A stretch of 64,000 nt of DNA from CBFFRJ01 sp963530515 (GCA_963530515.1 CAUSEC010000001.1:124001-188000), one strand, 5' to 3'; counted from the first letter of the stretch, positions 45,701 through 53,621 are shown. Translations and numbers: made by a program. Notes: generated by a model from the letters alone, not told the origin.

Positions 45701-45865
45701 CGCGGCATCGGCCCCCGGATAACTCACCCGAATTTGCACGGCCGTCGGGGCAACGTCCGGGTATTGCTCCACCGGTAACCGGAGGATAGCAATCGTCCCG
45801 GCGAGCATCACAATAATGGCTAAGACCCATGCAAAAATAGGTCTGTTGATGAAAAAATGAGACAT
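42731..45865 (-). CDS. RND efflux pump permease, AcrB/HAE1 type
   Basis: A 1044-aa AcrB-type proton-driven multidrug exporter. It has the typical SHFFINRPIFAWVLAIIVMLAGT start, two large periplasmic loops and twelve helices. The proton-relay residues are present: the Asp pair in AIGLLVDDAIVVVEN (about 407-408) and the Lys in IGLSAKNAILIVEFAND (about 940). Neither a membrane-fusion partner nor an outer-membrane factor gene is adjacent, so it must share AcrA/TolC-type partners. The subtype among AcrB, AcrD-like and related HAE1 pumps is not decided. Start ATG at 45865 fits the family; it is convergent with the alcohol dehydrogenase. Confidence 0.93.
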   Translation of the reverse strand: MSHFFINRPIFAWVLAIIVMLAGTIAILRLPVEQYPDVAPTAVQIRVSYPGADAATLQNTVTQIIEQNMTGLDGLMYMSSTSDSSGTLQLTLSFENGTNPDIAQVQVQNKLQVATPLLPQQVQQQGITVRKSSSTFFLVPGFVDESGKMSMEDIADYVASNIKDPISRISGVGDTTLFGSQYAMRIWLDPNKLNNYQLTPVDVTRMLETQNAQIAAGQLGGAPPVKGQQLNASIIAQTRLTSPEAFGNILLRVNTDGSQVRLHDVARIERGGENYQFVVKINGKPASALGIQLASGANAMDTATAIRARLAEMEPFFPQGLKIVYPYDTTPFISISIDEVIKTLLEAIVLVFLVMYLFLQSLRATLIPTIAVPVVLLGTFGVLSALGYSINTLTMFGMVLAIGLLVDDAIVVVENVERVMAEEGLKPRAATRKSMKQIQSALVGIAMVLSAVFIPMAFFGGSTGVIYRQFSITIVSAMVLSVLVALTLTPALCATLLKPIPKGQHAAQRGLFGWFNRRFEHSTHHYTKTVAGMLNGTARYLVVYGFIVVGMAVLFMRLPTAFLPGEDQGVFATQAILPSGATQERTQKVLDEVTDYYLREEQQNIANILTVNGFGFAGRGQNVGIAFVGLKDWGERPGKHNTVDAIAARATQAFAHILDAQVVAFNLPPIIALGNTTGFDFQLIDRAGLGHEALTQARDQLLQMARQHPDVLSAVRPNGMEDTPQFRINIDQEKATALGVSLADINTTLSTAWAGSYVDDFIDAGRVKRVYVMSDAPWRMMPDDLKSWYVRAADGKMVPFASFSQAEWTYGSPRLERFNGLSSVEILGQPAPGKSSGDAMALMEQLASQLPQGIGFDWTGMSYQERLSGQQAPALYALSLIVVFLCLAALYESWSIPFSVMLVVPLGVLGALLATTLLGLNNDVYFVVGLLTTIGLSAKNAILIVEFANDKMRLEGKSMIEATLEASRLRLRPILMTSLAFMLGVLPLALSSGAGSGAQNAVGTGVIGGMVGATLLAIYFVPVFFVVIRRRFPGTRIMDDDDDE

Positions 45866-46018
45866 CGGAACGAGCCCTCAAAAGAAAAGCGAACAACATC
45901 AAATTGGGGGATGACGAGGAACCCGTCTGCGCGAGGCATGAATGAGCTGGGTGGCAAACGGGGGAACAATAAACGTGTCTGGCTTTTCGCTGATCAAACG
46001 TGTGGTGACAGAAGCCGG

Positions 46019-46273
46019 TTATTTATAAATCTCCGCACTACCATGCAATTTATTATCACCGCCAGCGGATAACACTTTAAAAGAAGTGGCCCCTTGTTCA
46101 TCGGCTTTTTGTGAAAGTGAATTAACCAGCTCATCCAGCGTTAATGCATTACTTGCAGAAACAACACCCAATACTTGTTTATTTGTGCTGTTATTAATCT
46201 GTTCTGCTGCAAATACGTGCTGAGTGGTGCCAGCAATCACAGAAAGGGAAAGAATAAGCGTGAGTACTTTCAT
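46019..46273 (-). CDS. DUF1471 (YhcN/BhsA-like) secreted stress protein
   Basis: An 84-aa precursor with a signal peptide ending HVFA before AEQINNSTNKQVLG. The mature part shows the DUF1471 pattern GVVSASNALTLDELVNSLSQKADEQGATSFKVLSAGG and ends LHGSAEIYK. Family members (BhsA, McbA, YhcN) are periplasmic stress-response proteins affecting biofilm and envelope permeability. It stands alone between the RND pump and the second LysR gene. Which paralogue it is cannot be decided. Confidence 0.88.
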   Translation of the reverse strand: MKVLTLILSLSVIAGTTQHVFAAEQINNSTNKQVLGVVSASNALTLDELVNSLSQKADEQGATSFKVLSAGGDNKLHGSAEIYK

Positions 46274-46545
46274 AAGTCACCTCAGTATTGAATTGTTGAT
46301 GATGGTTTTATAACGCGTTCGATAATAACGATTACATCGCCAATGATTAAGAGGCTGCCATTTCTTAAGCATATGAGCTACATTCATTAAAGAGGCTTGA
46401 TTATTTGCGGGCTATCACAAATAAAGGGGAGGGGATTGGCGATTTGAGCCATTTATTAGGGTGATTGGTGAATTTTAAACATATATTTCATTATGGGGAA
46501 AGTGTAGCATCACCCGCAATAGTATTATCTGAGAAAAGGGCGAGT

Positions 46546-47439
46546 ATGCTTAAAGATAATTTTAACGATCTTTTTTATCTTATTGTGGTCGCCAGAGAAC
46601 GCAGTTTTACCCGGGCAGCAGCAAAATTAGGTTTATCGCAGTCGGCGCTCAGTCATGCCATTCGTGCGCTGGAAGAACGTTTGCAGGTCAGGCTGTTAAC
46701 GCGCACCACACGCAGTGTGGCACCGACGGAAGCGGGGGAAACGCTGATCAATAATATCAGTCCACGGTTTACGGAAATTGAGGAACATTTAATTGCCTTA
46801 ACGGAAATGCGCGATCGGGTGGCGGGGAATATTCGTATTACCCTTGGCGAACATGCGCTCCATTCTACGGTGTGGCCATCAGTGAAACCTTTTTTAGACA
46901 CCTACCCGGATGTCAATGTGGAATTCACCCTTGATAATGCCCTCACCGATATCGTGGCGGGGCGTTTTGATGCGGGTGTACGACTGGGTGAAAACGTTGC
47001 CCGGGATATGATTGCGGTGCGCATTGGTCCCGACTGGCGAATGGCCGTTGTCGGCTCGCCCGCTTATTTCGCACGTTATGGTAAACCGCAAACCCCGCAC
47101 GATCTTGAGAAGCATAATTGTATTAATATGCGCCTGCCGACGCTGGGGGGATTATATGCCTGGGAGTTTTCAAAAGACGGTCAAGAAATTCGCGTGCGGG
47201 TAGAAGGGCAGCTCACCTTTAATAATCTGACCTCCCGACTTGAAGCGGCCATAAATGGCATGGGGATAACCATGGTGCCACAGGATTGTATTACGCAGGC
47301 GGTGGAACAGGGCACGCTGGAAACGGTTCTCGATGACTGGTGCGAACCTTTCCCCGGTTATTTTCTCTATTACCCCAGCCGCAACCAGCACACCACGGCT
47401 TTTGCCCGCCTGATCGACACCCTGCGCTATAAAGGCTGA
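46546..47439 (+). CDS. LysR-type regulator, paralogue 2
   Basis: A 297-aa LysR regulator with the HTH NFNDLFYLIVVARERSFTRAAAKLGLSQSALSHAIRALEERLQVRLLTRTTRS and an effector domain containing GMGITMVPQDCITQAVEQG. It is the same length as, and clearly paralogous to, the regulator at 39679-40572. ATG at 46546 after AAAAGGGCGAG is chosen over a GTG 27 codons upstream. It is divergent from the DUF1471 gene and the RND pump, whose expression it may control. Confidence 0.88.
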   Translation: MLKDNFNDLFYLIVVARERSFTRAAAKLGLSQSALSHAIRALEERLQVRLLTRTTRSVAPTEAGETLINNISPRFTEIEEHLIALTEMRDRVAGNIRITLGEHALHSTVWPSVKPFLDTYPDVNVEFTLDNALTDIVAGRFDAGVRLGENVARDMIAVRIGPDWRMAVVGSPAYFARYGKPQTPHDLEKHNCINMRLPTLGGLYAWEFSKDGQEIRVRVEGQLTFNNLTSRLEAAINGMGITMVPQDCITQAVEQGTLETVLDDWCEPFPGYFLYYPSRNQHTTAFARLIDTLRYKG

Positions 47440-47550
47440 AGGCCATGACCTTATCGTCGTTATCCATCAGCGGCCTTGCCATCCGTGTCACGCCGCCGTG
47501 GAAATTTGCGCCGCAGGCCCACGGGCCATGCGTTTGCGCAGATGCAGATT

Positions 47551-48372
47551 TCAGCCCTCTCTTCTCAGCGGCATTTTTATCATCAGCGGATGATGACGGC
47601 TGAGTGGCTGAATCATCGGCAGCCCGCCGTTGTCGTAAACGATTTCCAGCGCCACGCCGTAGGTATGGGAAAGTAAATCGGCGGTGATGATGTCCTGAGG
47701 GGCACCGCAGGCCTGCAAGGTGCCGTGCGAGAACACCAACAGATTATCGGCATACTGGCAGGCAAGGTTCAGGTCGTGCAGCACGATAACGGTCACCAGC
47801 TGGCGCGCACGGGTCTGCTCGCGCACCAGATCCAGCATCGCAATCTGATGGTGCAAATCGAGTGCGCTGACCGGCTCATCCAGCAGCATCATTCTGGCGT
47901 TACGCATCAGCACCTGCGCGAAGAGCACCATCTGGCGCTGACCGCCGCTGAGGCTGCCAATATCCCGATGGGCCAGGTGGGCAATCCCCGCCGACTGCAG
48001 GCAGTGCATCGCCTGTTCCAAAAGACCAGAGTCGATGTGCAGGGTCAGGGCTTCCAGTCCACCGAGCACCACAATTTCCAGCACGCTCAGCGAAACATCC
48101 AGCCCGGTATCCTGCGGCATATAGGCAATATCGTGTCGCCATTGCTGAGTAAAACGCGTGCGCGGATGCCCCGGCCCAAGGGTGTTTCCCTGCCAGTCTA
48201 TCTGCCCGGACTGTATCGGCAAGTCGGCAAACAGGGTGCGCAGCAGGGTGGATTTGCCGGTGCCGTTTGGCCCGATAATCACATGCACCTGTCCGCTGGC
48301 GAGTGTGGTGCTGATGCCCTGCATAATGGTTTTTGTGCCGTGGGCAATGCTGAGGTTCCTGAGGGTTATCAT
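47551..48372 (-). CDS. Iron/siderophore ABC importer, ATPase
   Basis: A 273-aa FecE/FepC-type ATPase: Walker A IGPNGTGKSTLL, signature LSGGQRQMVLFAQ, Walker B RMMLLDEPVSALDLHH and the H-loop VIVLHDLNLACQYAD. ATG at 48372 after GGAGG overlaps the permease stop by one base (coupled translation); a longer frame to 48405 is not needed. Third gene of the importer operon with the permease and the binding protein. It hydrolyses ATP at the cytoplasmic face. Confidence 0.92.
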   Translation of the reverse strand: MITLRNLSIAHGTKTIMQGISTTLASGQVHVIIGPNGTGKSTLLRTLFADLPIQSGQIDWQGNTLGPGHPRTRFTQQWRHDIAYMPQDTGLDVSLSVLEIVVLGGLEALTLHIDSGLLEQAMHCLQSAGIAHLAHRDIGSLSGGQRQMVLFAQVLMRNARMMLLDEPVSALDLHHQIAMLDLVREQTRARQLVTVIVLHDLNLACQYADNLLVFSHGTLQACGAPQDIITADLLSHTYGVALEIVYDNGGLPMIQPLSRHHPLMIKMPLRREG

Positions 48373-49424
48373 TGCGCGCGCCTCCGGGGGGAGAAAATCA
48401 GCCACAGCAGGAAGGGCACGCCGACAATGGCGGTCACAATGCCGACCGGGAAGAGCGCGCCGGGAATAATCGACTTTGAGAGTACTGAAGCAGCAGAGAG
48501 CATCAGCGCACCGCTCAGCATCGACATCGGCAGGTAAAAGCGCTGATCTTCCCCCACGCTGACGCGCGCCAGGTGCGGGGCCACCAGGCCAATAAAGCCG
48601 ATCACGCCGACGAAGCTGGTGGCCGTTGCGGTCATGATGGCGACAATCACCAGCACCTTAATGCGCAGGCGGCGGACGTTAACGCCAAGGCTCGCGGCCC
48701 GCATTTCGCCCATCCGCAGAGCGGCCAGTTTCCAGGAGTCGAGCCACAGCAAAATGCAGCAGGCCAGGGTCACCAGCGTGGTAATGCCGAGGGTGGGCCA
48801 GGTGGTTTTGGTCAGACTGCCGAACAGCCAGAAGAGGATTTGCTGCGACAGCTCCGGGGAGGCGATGAACTGAATCAGCGAAATCAGCGACTGAAACAAA
48901 AAGAGCAGGGCGATACCGCCGAGAATAATTGATTCGATATTGGTGCGGCGCATGGACGCCAGGAAAAACAAAAAGGCGGCGGCGACCATAGAAAAAACGA
49001 ACGCCCCGAGCGGCACGGCAATAATATCGTGCAGCCCCAGTCCCCCGACAGCCAGCATCGCGGCGGCACCAAAACCCGCGGCGGCGGCCATCCCTAAGGT
49101 GTACGGGCTTGCCATGGGGTTGTTCAGCAGGGTTTGCATCTGCGCGCCGCCTGCGCCAAGGGAGGCTCCGACCGCCAGCGCCATCAGGGCGATGGGCAGG
49201 CGCAGGCCACGAACGATGGAGTCGGTCATTGCGTCGCGATCGCCATAGTCGAGCAGAGAACGCACCACTTCACCAGGTGAGAGCAGGGAGGGGCCTGTCG
49301 CCACGTCCAGAATAAAAGTGACAAGCGTCAGCAGCAGAAAAAACAGCAGCCATTGCCATCGGCGTCGTTCGCGCAGGCGAAAACGCGCAATGGCTTCCTG
49401 GTGCTCAGTAACAGGAACAGTCAT
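48369..49424 (-). CDS. Iron/siderophore ABC importer, FecCD-family permease
   Basis: A 351-aa FecCD-type permease, about ten hydrophobic segments. Typical motifs: LRLPIALMALAVGASLGAGGAQMQTLLNNPMASPYTLGMAAAAGFGAA and the coupling loop GFIGLVAPHLARVSVGEDQRFYLPMSMLSGALML. The protein is the single permease of its operon and would act as homodimer. ATG at 49424 is chosen over a TTG four codons upstream. An intrinsic terminator-like hairpin separates it from the binding-protein gene upstream, so it may be expressed at lower level. Confidence 0.92.
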   Translation of the reverse strand: MTVPVTEHQEAIARFRLRERRRWQWLLFFLLLTLVTFILDVATGPSLLSPGEVVRSLLDYGDRDAMTDSIVRGLRLPIALMALAVGASLGAGGAQMQTLLNNPMASPYTLGMAAAAGFGAAAMLAVGGLGLHDIIAVPLGAFVFSMVAAAFLFFLASMRRTNIESIILGGIALLFLFQSLISLIQFIASPELSQQILFWLFGSLTKTTWPTLGITTLVTLACCILLWLDSWKLAALRMGEMRAASLGVNVRRLRIKVLVIVAIMTATATSFVGVIGFIGLVAPHLARVSVGEDQRFYLPMSMLSGALMLSAASVLSKSIIPGALFPVGIVTAIVGVPFLLWLIFSPRRRAQ

Positions 49425-49434
49425 AGCGATATCC

Positions 49435-49459
49435 AAAAAACGGGAGCACCAGGCTCCCG
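49435..49459 (-). terminator. Intra-operon terminator/attenuator between binding protein and permease
   Basis: On the operon strand CGGGAGC-CTGGT-GCTCCCG is followed by TTTTTT and then the permease ribosome site. It would make the downstream permease and ATPase less abundant than the binding protein. Confidence 0.75.
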
Positions 49460-49482
49460 TTATGCGAAAGAAAACAACCGCG

Positions 49483-50595
49483 TTATTTCACCGAAATGGC
49501 GAAGGTGCCCTGCGGTTTAACCGGCAGGTATTTTTCGTAATAGCCCAGATAATTGGCGACCGGATCCATCTTGCTGAACTGCTGCGGGTAAAGGGCTTTG
49601 GCGATGTACTGCACCATCGCGAAGTCAGACAGAGTACGCGACGCCCCCTGGTACACGCCGTACAGCTGATGATGTTTAATCGCCGGTAAGGCATCCCAGC
49701 CCTGGCGCGTGGCGAAGGCGGCCAGTTTGGCGCGTGCTTCTTCGGCCTTCACGCCCTGGCCCATCGGCAGTGCGCTGGCGGCTTTGTTGTTCTCACGCCC
49801 GGAAATGAAAATGGCGTCGGGTCTGGAGGCCAGCACCTGCTCCGGGTTCATTGGGCCCCACCACTCGACGAACGGCGTGGCAATGTTGTCGCCACCGGCG
49901 GCGGCAATCATCGCCCCCCACATATTTTTGCCGTAGGTGAAGGAGTATTCCCCCGGCCCTTTGTTACCAAACTCAACGTAGACTTTCGGTTTCGGCTGTT
50001 TTGCTGCGGCGACGCCATCGGCCACCTCTTTCAGGGCGTTAGCATAGAAATCGGCCAGCTCGTTGGCGCGTTTTTCCTGGCCTGTCAGGGTGCCGATCAG
50101 ACGCGTAGAGGCCGTATGGCGGGCGACGGTCTGCTCGTTGTAATCCACCACGACAACAGGAATACCCTGGTCTTCAAGGCGTTTGGCGTCCAGGCCCAGC
50201 GCTTTGTACTGCCAGTCAGCGAGGACAACCAGGTCCGGCTTCAGGCTAAGCACTTTTTCCACTGAGAAGGTCTGGGCTTCGACTTCGCCCACGTCCGGGA
50301 GGGTTTTCAGCGACGGGCGATGTTGGGTGTGCATTTCCCAGTTAGCGGGCACCCAGCCCTCCCAGGCCTCGCGAGACAAACCGACCACGGAATCAAACGC
50401 TTTCTCGGTGCCAATCGCCATGTAATCTTCAAAATAGAAACCCAGCACCACGCGTTTTGCAGGCAAATCAACTTTCACCTCACGGCCAATAACGTCGGTC
50501 AGGGTTTTCACTTCCGCCAGGGCGCTCACGCTGCCAAAAGCGGCGAAAGCGAAGGTGCAGAATCCCAGGGCGTTGACCAGTTTGCGACTATCCAT
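49483..50595 (-). CDS. Iron/siderophore ABC importer, periplasmic binding protein
   Basis: A 370-aa FepB/TroA-like-fold binding protein. It has a signal peptide ending SVSALA before EVKTLTDVIGREVKVDLPAKRVVL, the vertebrate-like opening motif of metal-chelate SBPs. The two lobes flank a long helix; the second contains EYSFTYGKNMWGAMIAAAGGDNIA. ATG at 50595 was chosen because it begins the signal sequence MDSRKLVNALG. A Fur-box-like site lies 55-73 bases upstream, so iron repression is likely. No TonB-dependent receptor gene is in the window. Ligand unknown. Confidence 0.9.
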   Translation of the reverse strand: MDSRKLVNALGFCTFAFAAFGSVSALAEVKTLTDVIGREVKVDLPAKRVVLGFYFEDYMAIGTEKAFDSVVGLSREAWEGWVPANWEMHTQHRPSLKTLPDVGEVEAQTFSVEKVLSLKPDLVVLADWQYKALGLDAKRLEDQGIPVVVVDYNEQTVARHTASTRLIGTLTGQEKRANELADFYANALKEVADGVAAAKQPKPKVYVEFGNKGPGEYSFTYGKNMWGAMIAAAGGDNIATPFVEWWGPMNPEQVLASRPDAIFISGRENNKAASALPMGQGVKAEEARAKLAAFATRQGWDALPAIKHHQLYGVYQGASRTLSDFAMVQYIAKALYPQQFSKMDPVANYLGYYEKYLPVKPQGTFAISVK

Positions 50596-50649
50596 TATCA
50601 CTCCAAATGTAAAAATATATGTTTCAATGTAATACATTATAATTCCGAT

Positions 50650-50668
50650 GATAATGATAATCGTTTTT
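50650..50668. promoter_or_regulatory. Fur box upstream of the siderophore importer
   Basis: GATAATGATAATCGTTTTT matches 16 of 19 positions of the Fur consensus GATAATGATAATCATTATC, including the first 13 in a row, and lies 55-73 bases upstream of the binding-protein start. Confidence 0.8.
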
Positions 50669-50809
50669 ATGTGCAGCATTCAATCCTGGAATCAGTAGGG
50701 AAATAACGTCAGGGGATTATTCAAAAAAAGCGATAACGAAAGTCATAGCAGGCAGGAGGCGAGGTCGGTCAGAATGGCGGGCTCGGAAGAGGCCGAACCC
50801 GCATCAGCA

Positions 50810-51601
50810 TTAAAGTGAGTAGCGCGACGCCGGTTTCCCGTTGCGTGACGCGCTGAACAGCGCCAGTCGGGCTTCCTCCCATGATTGCCACAACTGCAGG
50901 TTTTCCACCGGTGGGATCGTCACCGCTTCACCGCGATCCCAGCCTACCAGCGCCGCATCTACCAGATCTTCGGTGGTCATCACCGACCCTTCCGGTAGCA
51001 TATCCAGCGTAATACTCGAGTGGCCCCAAATCTCCGTGGCCGTTGCCGCAGGCAATACCGCCTGAATCCGAATGCCGGTCTCGGCAAACTCTTCCTGCAG
51101 GCCCCGGGTGAAATTGAGCACCCAGGCTTTGGTTGCGCTGTAGACGGCGCTGCCCGCACGGGCGTGGAACGCCACCACCGATGCAATGTTAATCACGCTG
51201 CCCTGATTACGCGCCACAAAGCGTGGCAGCACCGCGAGGGTTAACCGCATTAGCGCCGTGGTGTTCAGCGTATTAATGGCTTCGTGGGCGGCCGCATCAC
51301 TGGCAAGCAGGGGGGTGAGGCTGGCGGCCCCGGCGTTGTTGACCAGCACCTCAATGCGACTTGTGTCACGCAGGGTCGCTTCTACGGCTTCGATCCCGGC
51401 GGAGGTACTGAGATCGGCGGCCTGCACGATCACCTCCACGCCGTAACGTTGGGTGAGTGCCTGCGCCAGCGCCTGGAGTTTTTCCGTGCGTCGGGCCACC
51501 AGAATGAGGTCGTAACCCCGGGCGGCAAATCTGTCGGCGTACACGGCACCGATCCCAGAAGACGCGCCGGTGATCAGCGCCGTTGAACGAACTCCTGCCA
51601 T
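50810..51601 (-). CDS. SDR-family oxidoreductase next to HxlR regulator
   Basis: A 263-aa short-chain dehydrogenase: LITGASSGIGAVYADRFAARG (NAD(P) loop), NNAG at about residue 92, and the active site Tyr in GSAVYSATKAWVLNFTRG (Tyr-x-x-x-Lys) with its Ser in NIASVVAFHA. It lies 127 bases downstream of an HxlR regulator on the same strand. The gap holds two copies of an operator-like repeat, so it is probably the regulator's target. Substrate unknown. Confidence 0.9.
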   Translation of the reverse strand: MAGVRSTALITGASSGIGAVYADRFAARGYDLILVARRTEKLQALAQALTQRYGVEVIVQAADLSTSAGIEAVEATLRDTSRIEVLVNNAGAASLTPLLASDAAAHEAINTLNTTALMRLTLAVLPRFVARNQGSVINIASVVAFHARAGSAVYSATKAWVLNFTRGLQEEFAETGIRIQAVLPAATATEIWGHSSITLDMLPEGSVMTTEDLVDAALVGWDRGEAVTIPPVENLQLWQSWEEARLALFSASRNGKPASRYSL

Positions 51602-51634
51602 GGTATTACCTCATTGCGTCAGAAAAGGTTAAAA

Positions 51635-51688
51635 GGTTTTATAATGAAACCAAATTCAGCATGAGATATTTGGTTTTATAATGCAACC
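51635..51688. promoter_or_regulatory. Two HxlR-operator-like repeats upstream of the SDR gene
   Basis: GGTTTTATAATGAAACC (51635-51651) and GGTTTTATAATGCAACC (51672-51688) are near-identical palindromic elements with GGTTTTATAAT arms. A third, related copy lies upstream of the HxlR gene, which suggests autoregulation and control of the SDR gene. Confidence 0.65.
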
Positions 51689-51728
51689 AAATGGCGCAGC
51701 AAAACGTGCGCTTATCGGATCGAAGAAG

Positions 51729-52190
51729 CTAACGCATTGATGAGTCAGTGGTGGGCAGGCGAGGCACAACGTCATCGGGTTGCAGCTGGCGGCCATCTTC
51801 GGCCACTAATTGCAGCGCCCGGAGCGGGCGGCGTGACTGGCTGTCGACCAGGACGGTGCTCAGTTCATCGCTGGCATACAGATATTCGTTGCCCCATTGC
51901 GACAGGGCCACCAGCACGGTTTGCAGCGCGCGCCCTTTTTCGGTGAGCACATATTCCTGCCATGCGCTGCCGTCGGATGCTGGCTGCAGGTGCAGGATGC
52001 CTTCATCCACCAGCAGTTTCAGGCGAGTGGTCAGCATATTTTTGGCGATCCCGAGGCTTTTCTGAAATTCCCCGAAGCGCGTCACGCCGCGCAGTGCGTC
52101 GCGCACAATCAGTAATGACCACCAGTCGCCGATAATATCCAGTGAGCGGGCGACAGGGCAGGTACTGGCTTCAAGACGGGTGCGTTTCAT
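51729..52190 (-). CDS. HxlR-family transcriptional regulator
   Basis: A 153-aa winged-helix regulator: CPVARSLDIIGDWWSLLIVRDALRGVTRFGEFQKSLGIAKNMLTTRLKLLVDEGIL, the HxlR signature with the N-terminal redox-type Cys retained, then a wing rich in EYVLTEKGRALQTVL. ATG at 52190 follows GGAGGATTT; the longer frame to 52292 enters the divergent agp leader. HxlR regulators often respond to quinones or aldehydes via that Cys, consistent with the SDR neighbour. Confidence 0.92.
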   Translation of the reverse strand: MKRTRLEASTCPVARSLDIIGDWWSLLIVRDALRGVTRFGEFQKSLGIAKNMLTTRLKLLVDEGILHLQPASDGSAWQEYVLTEKGRALQTVLVALSQWGNEYLYASDELSTVLVDSQSRRPLRALQLVAEDGRQLQPDDVVPRLPTTDSSMR

Positions 52191-52207
52191 AAATCCTCCG
52201 GTTAGTA

Positions 52208-52223
52208 GTTTAATTATAAAACC
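52208..52223. promoter_or_regulatory. HxlR-operator-like repeat upstream of hxlR
   Basis: On the minus strand GGTTTTATAATTAAAC, it repeats the element found twice upstream of the SDR gene and lies 18 bases upstream of the regulator's start codon. Confidence 0.6.
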
Positions 52224-52344
52224 ACTTACCGCTTCAGGGAAAGCCGTTACCGTGCGCGTGGTCACTTCTGCGCGTCGCTTCGCAGCAAACATTCACAAAT
52301 ATGTCACACTTTCCTTTCACCACGATCAGGATGAGGACATCAGG

Positions 52345-53586
52345 ATGAAGCATTCACTTTGGACACTTGCCGTTGCCGCCACGTTGCCTTTTGCCGCCGG
52401 AACACAGGCGCAAACCCCGCCCACGGGATACCAACTCGAGCAGGTGCTGATCATGAGTCGGCACAACTTGCGGGCGCCTCTTGCCAACAACGGCAGCGTG
52501 CTCGAACAATCGACGGCAAAACAATGGCCTGAGTGGGACGTGCCCGGCGGGCAACTGACCACCAAGGGCGGCGTTCTGGAAGTGTACATGGGTCACTACA
52601 TGCGTGAGTGGCTGGCGGAAAACAAGCTGGTGACCTCTGGTGAGTGTCCGGCACCCGGCACGGTTTACGCCTATGCCAACAGCCTGCAGCGTACGGTCGC
52701 CACGGCGCAATTCTTTATTACTGGTGCCTTCCCCGGCTGCGACGTGCCGGTCCATCATCAGGAAAAAATGGGTACCATGGACCCGACCTTCAACCCGGTG
52801 ATTACCGACGGTTCTGCTGCCTTTAGCGAGCAGGCGGTCAAGGCGATGCAGACCCAGCGTCAGCAGGATTCTCTGGGCGAAAGCTACCCGTTGCTGGAGA
52901 AAATCACCCAGTTCGACCAGTCGCCTTCCTGCAAAGAGAAGCAGGTGTGCTCGCTTGCCAGCGGCACGGACACCTTTAGCGCCAACGTGCAGCAGGAGCC
53001 GGGCGTTTCCGGGCCGCTTAAAGTCGGGAACTCACTGGTGGATGCCTTTACCTTGCAGTATTACGAAGGATTCCCGCAGGACCAGGTGGCCTGGGGCGAG
53101 ATTAAATCTGACCAACAGTGGCGCGTGCTGTCGAAGCTGAAAAACAGCTACCAGGACTCGCTTTTCACCTCACCTGCCGTGGCGCAAAACGTGGCAAAAC
53201 CGCTGGTGAAATACATCGATAAAACTCTGGTTACAGATGCGGCGAAAGCCGCAAAAATCACCGTGATGGTCGGGCATGACTCCAATATTGCTTCACTACT
53301 GACGGCGCTGGATTTTGCGCCTTACCAGCTGCATGACCAGTACGAGCGCACGCCAATTGGCGGCAAAATCGTCTTCCAGCGCTGGAACGATCCGGCGGCG
53401 AAACGCGAGTTGATGAAAATCGAATACGTGTATCAGAGCAGCGATCAGCTGCGCAATGCCGACGTGCTGAGCCTTAAAAAACCGGCACAGCGTGTCACGC
53501 TGGCGCTGAAGGGATGCCCGGTGGATGACAACGGTTTTTGCCCGCTGGAGAAATTTAACGCGGTGCTGAACGCGGCGGCGAAATAA
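52345..53586 (+). CDS. agp: Periplasmic glucose-1-phosphatase Agp
   Basis: Agp hydrolyses glucose-1-phosphate and phytate in the periplasm. The 413-aa precursor has a signal peptide ending GTQAQ, the histidine acid phosphatase motif SRHNLRAPLA (RHxxRxP) near residue 38 and the HD proton donor in VMVGHDSNIASLLTAL. Cys positions and the whole sequence follow E. coli Agp, which has the same length. ATG at 52345 is chosen; longer in-frame readings lack a signal peptide. Confidence 0.96.
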   Translation: MKHSLWTLAVAATLPFAAGTQAQTPPTGYQLEQVLIMSRHNLRAPLANNGSVLEQSTAKQWPEWDVPGGQLTTKGGVLEVYMGHYMREWLAENKLVTSGECPAPGTVYAYANSLQRTVATAQFFITGAFPGCDVPVHHQEKMGTMDPTFNPVITDGSAAFSEQAVKAMQTQRQQDSLGESYPLLEKITQFDQSPSCKEKQVCSLASGTDTFSANVQQEPGVSGPLKVGNSLVDAFTLQYYEGFPQDQVAWGEIKSDQQWRVLSKLKNSYQDSLFTSPAVAQNVAKPLVKYIDKTLVTDAAKAAKITVMVGHDSNIASLLTALDFAPYQLHDQYERTPIGGKIVFQRWNDPAAKRELMKIEYVYQSSDQLRNADVLSLKKPAQRVTLALKGCPVDDNGFCPLEKFNAVLNAAAK

Positions 53587-53613
53587 AAAAAAGCCCCCGT
53601 CGAAAGCGGGGGC
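53582..53613 (-). terminator. Terminator after yccJ
   Basis: The stem GCCCCCG-TCGAAAG-CGGGGGC is flanked by eight A on the left, that is a T-run on the minus strand. It ends wrbA-yccJ transcription and, less clearly, agp. Confidence 0.75.
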
Positions 53614-53621
53614 GTGTCCGG

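Noticed and set aside
50777..50802. Hairpin GCGGGCTCGG/CCGAACCCGC after the SDR gene
   Set aside because: Stem is good, but there is no T-run on either strand, so a terminator call is not supported.
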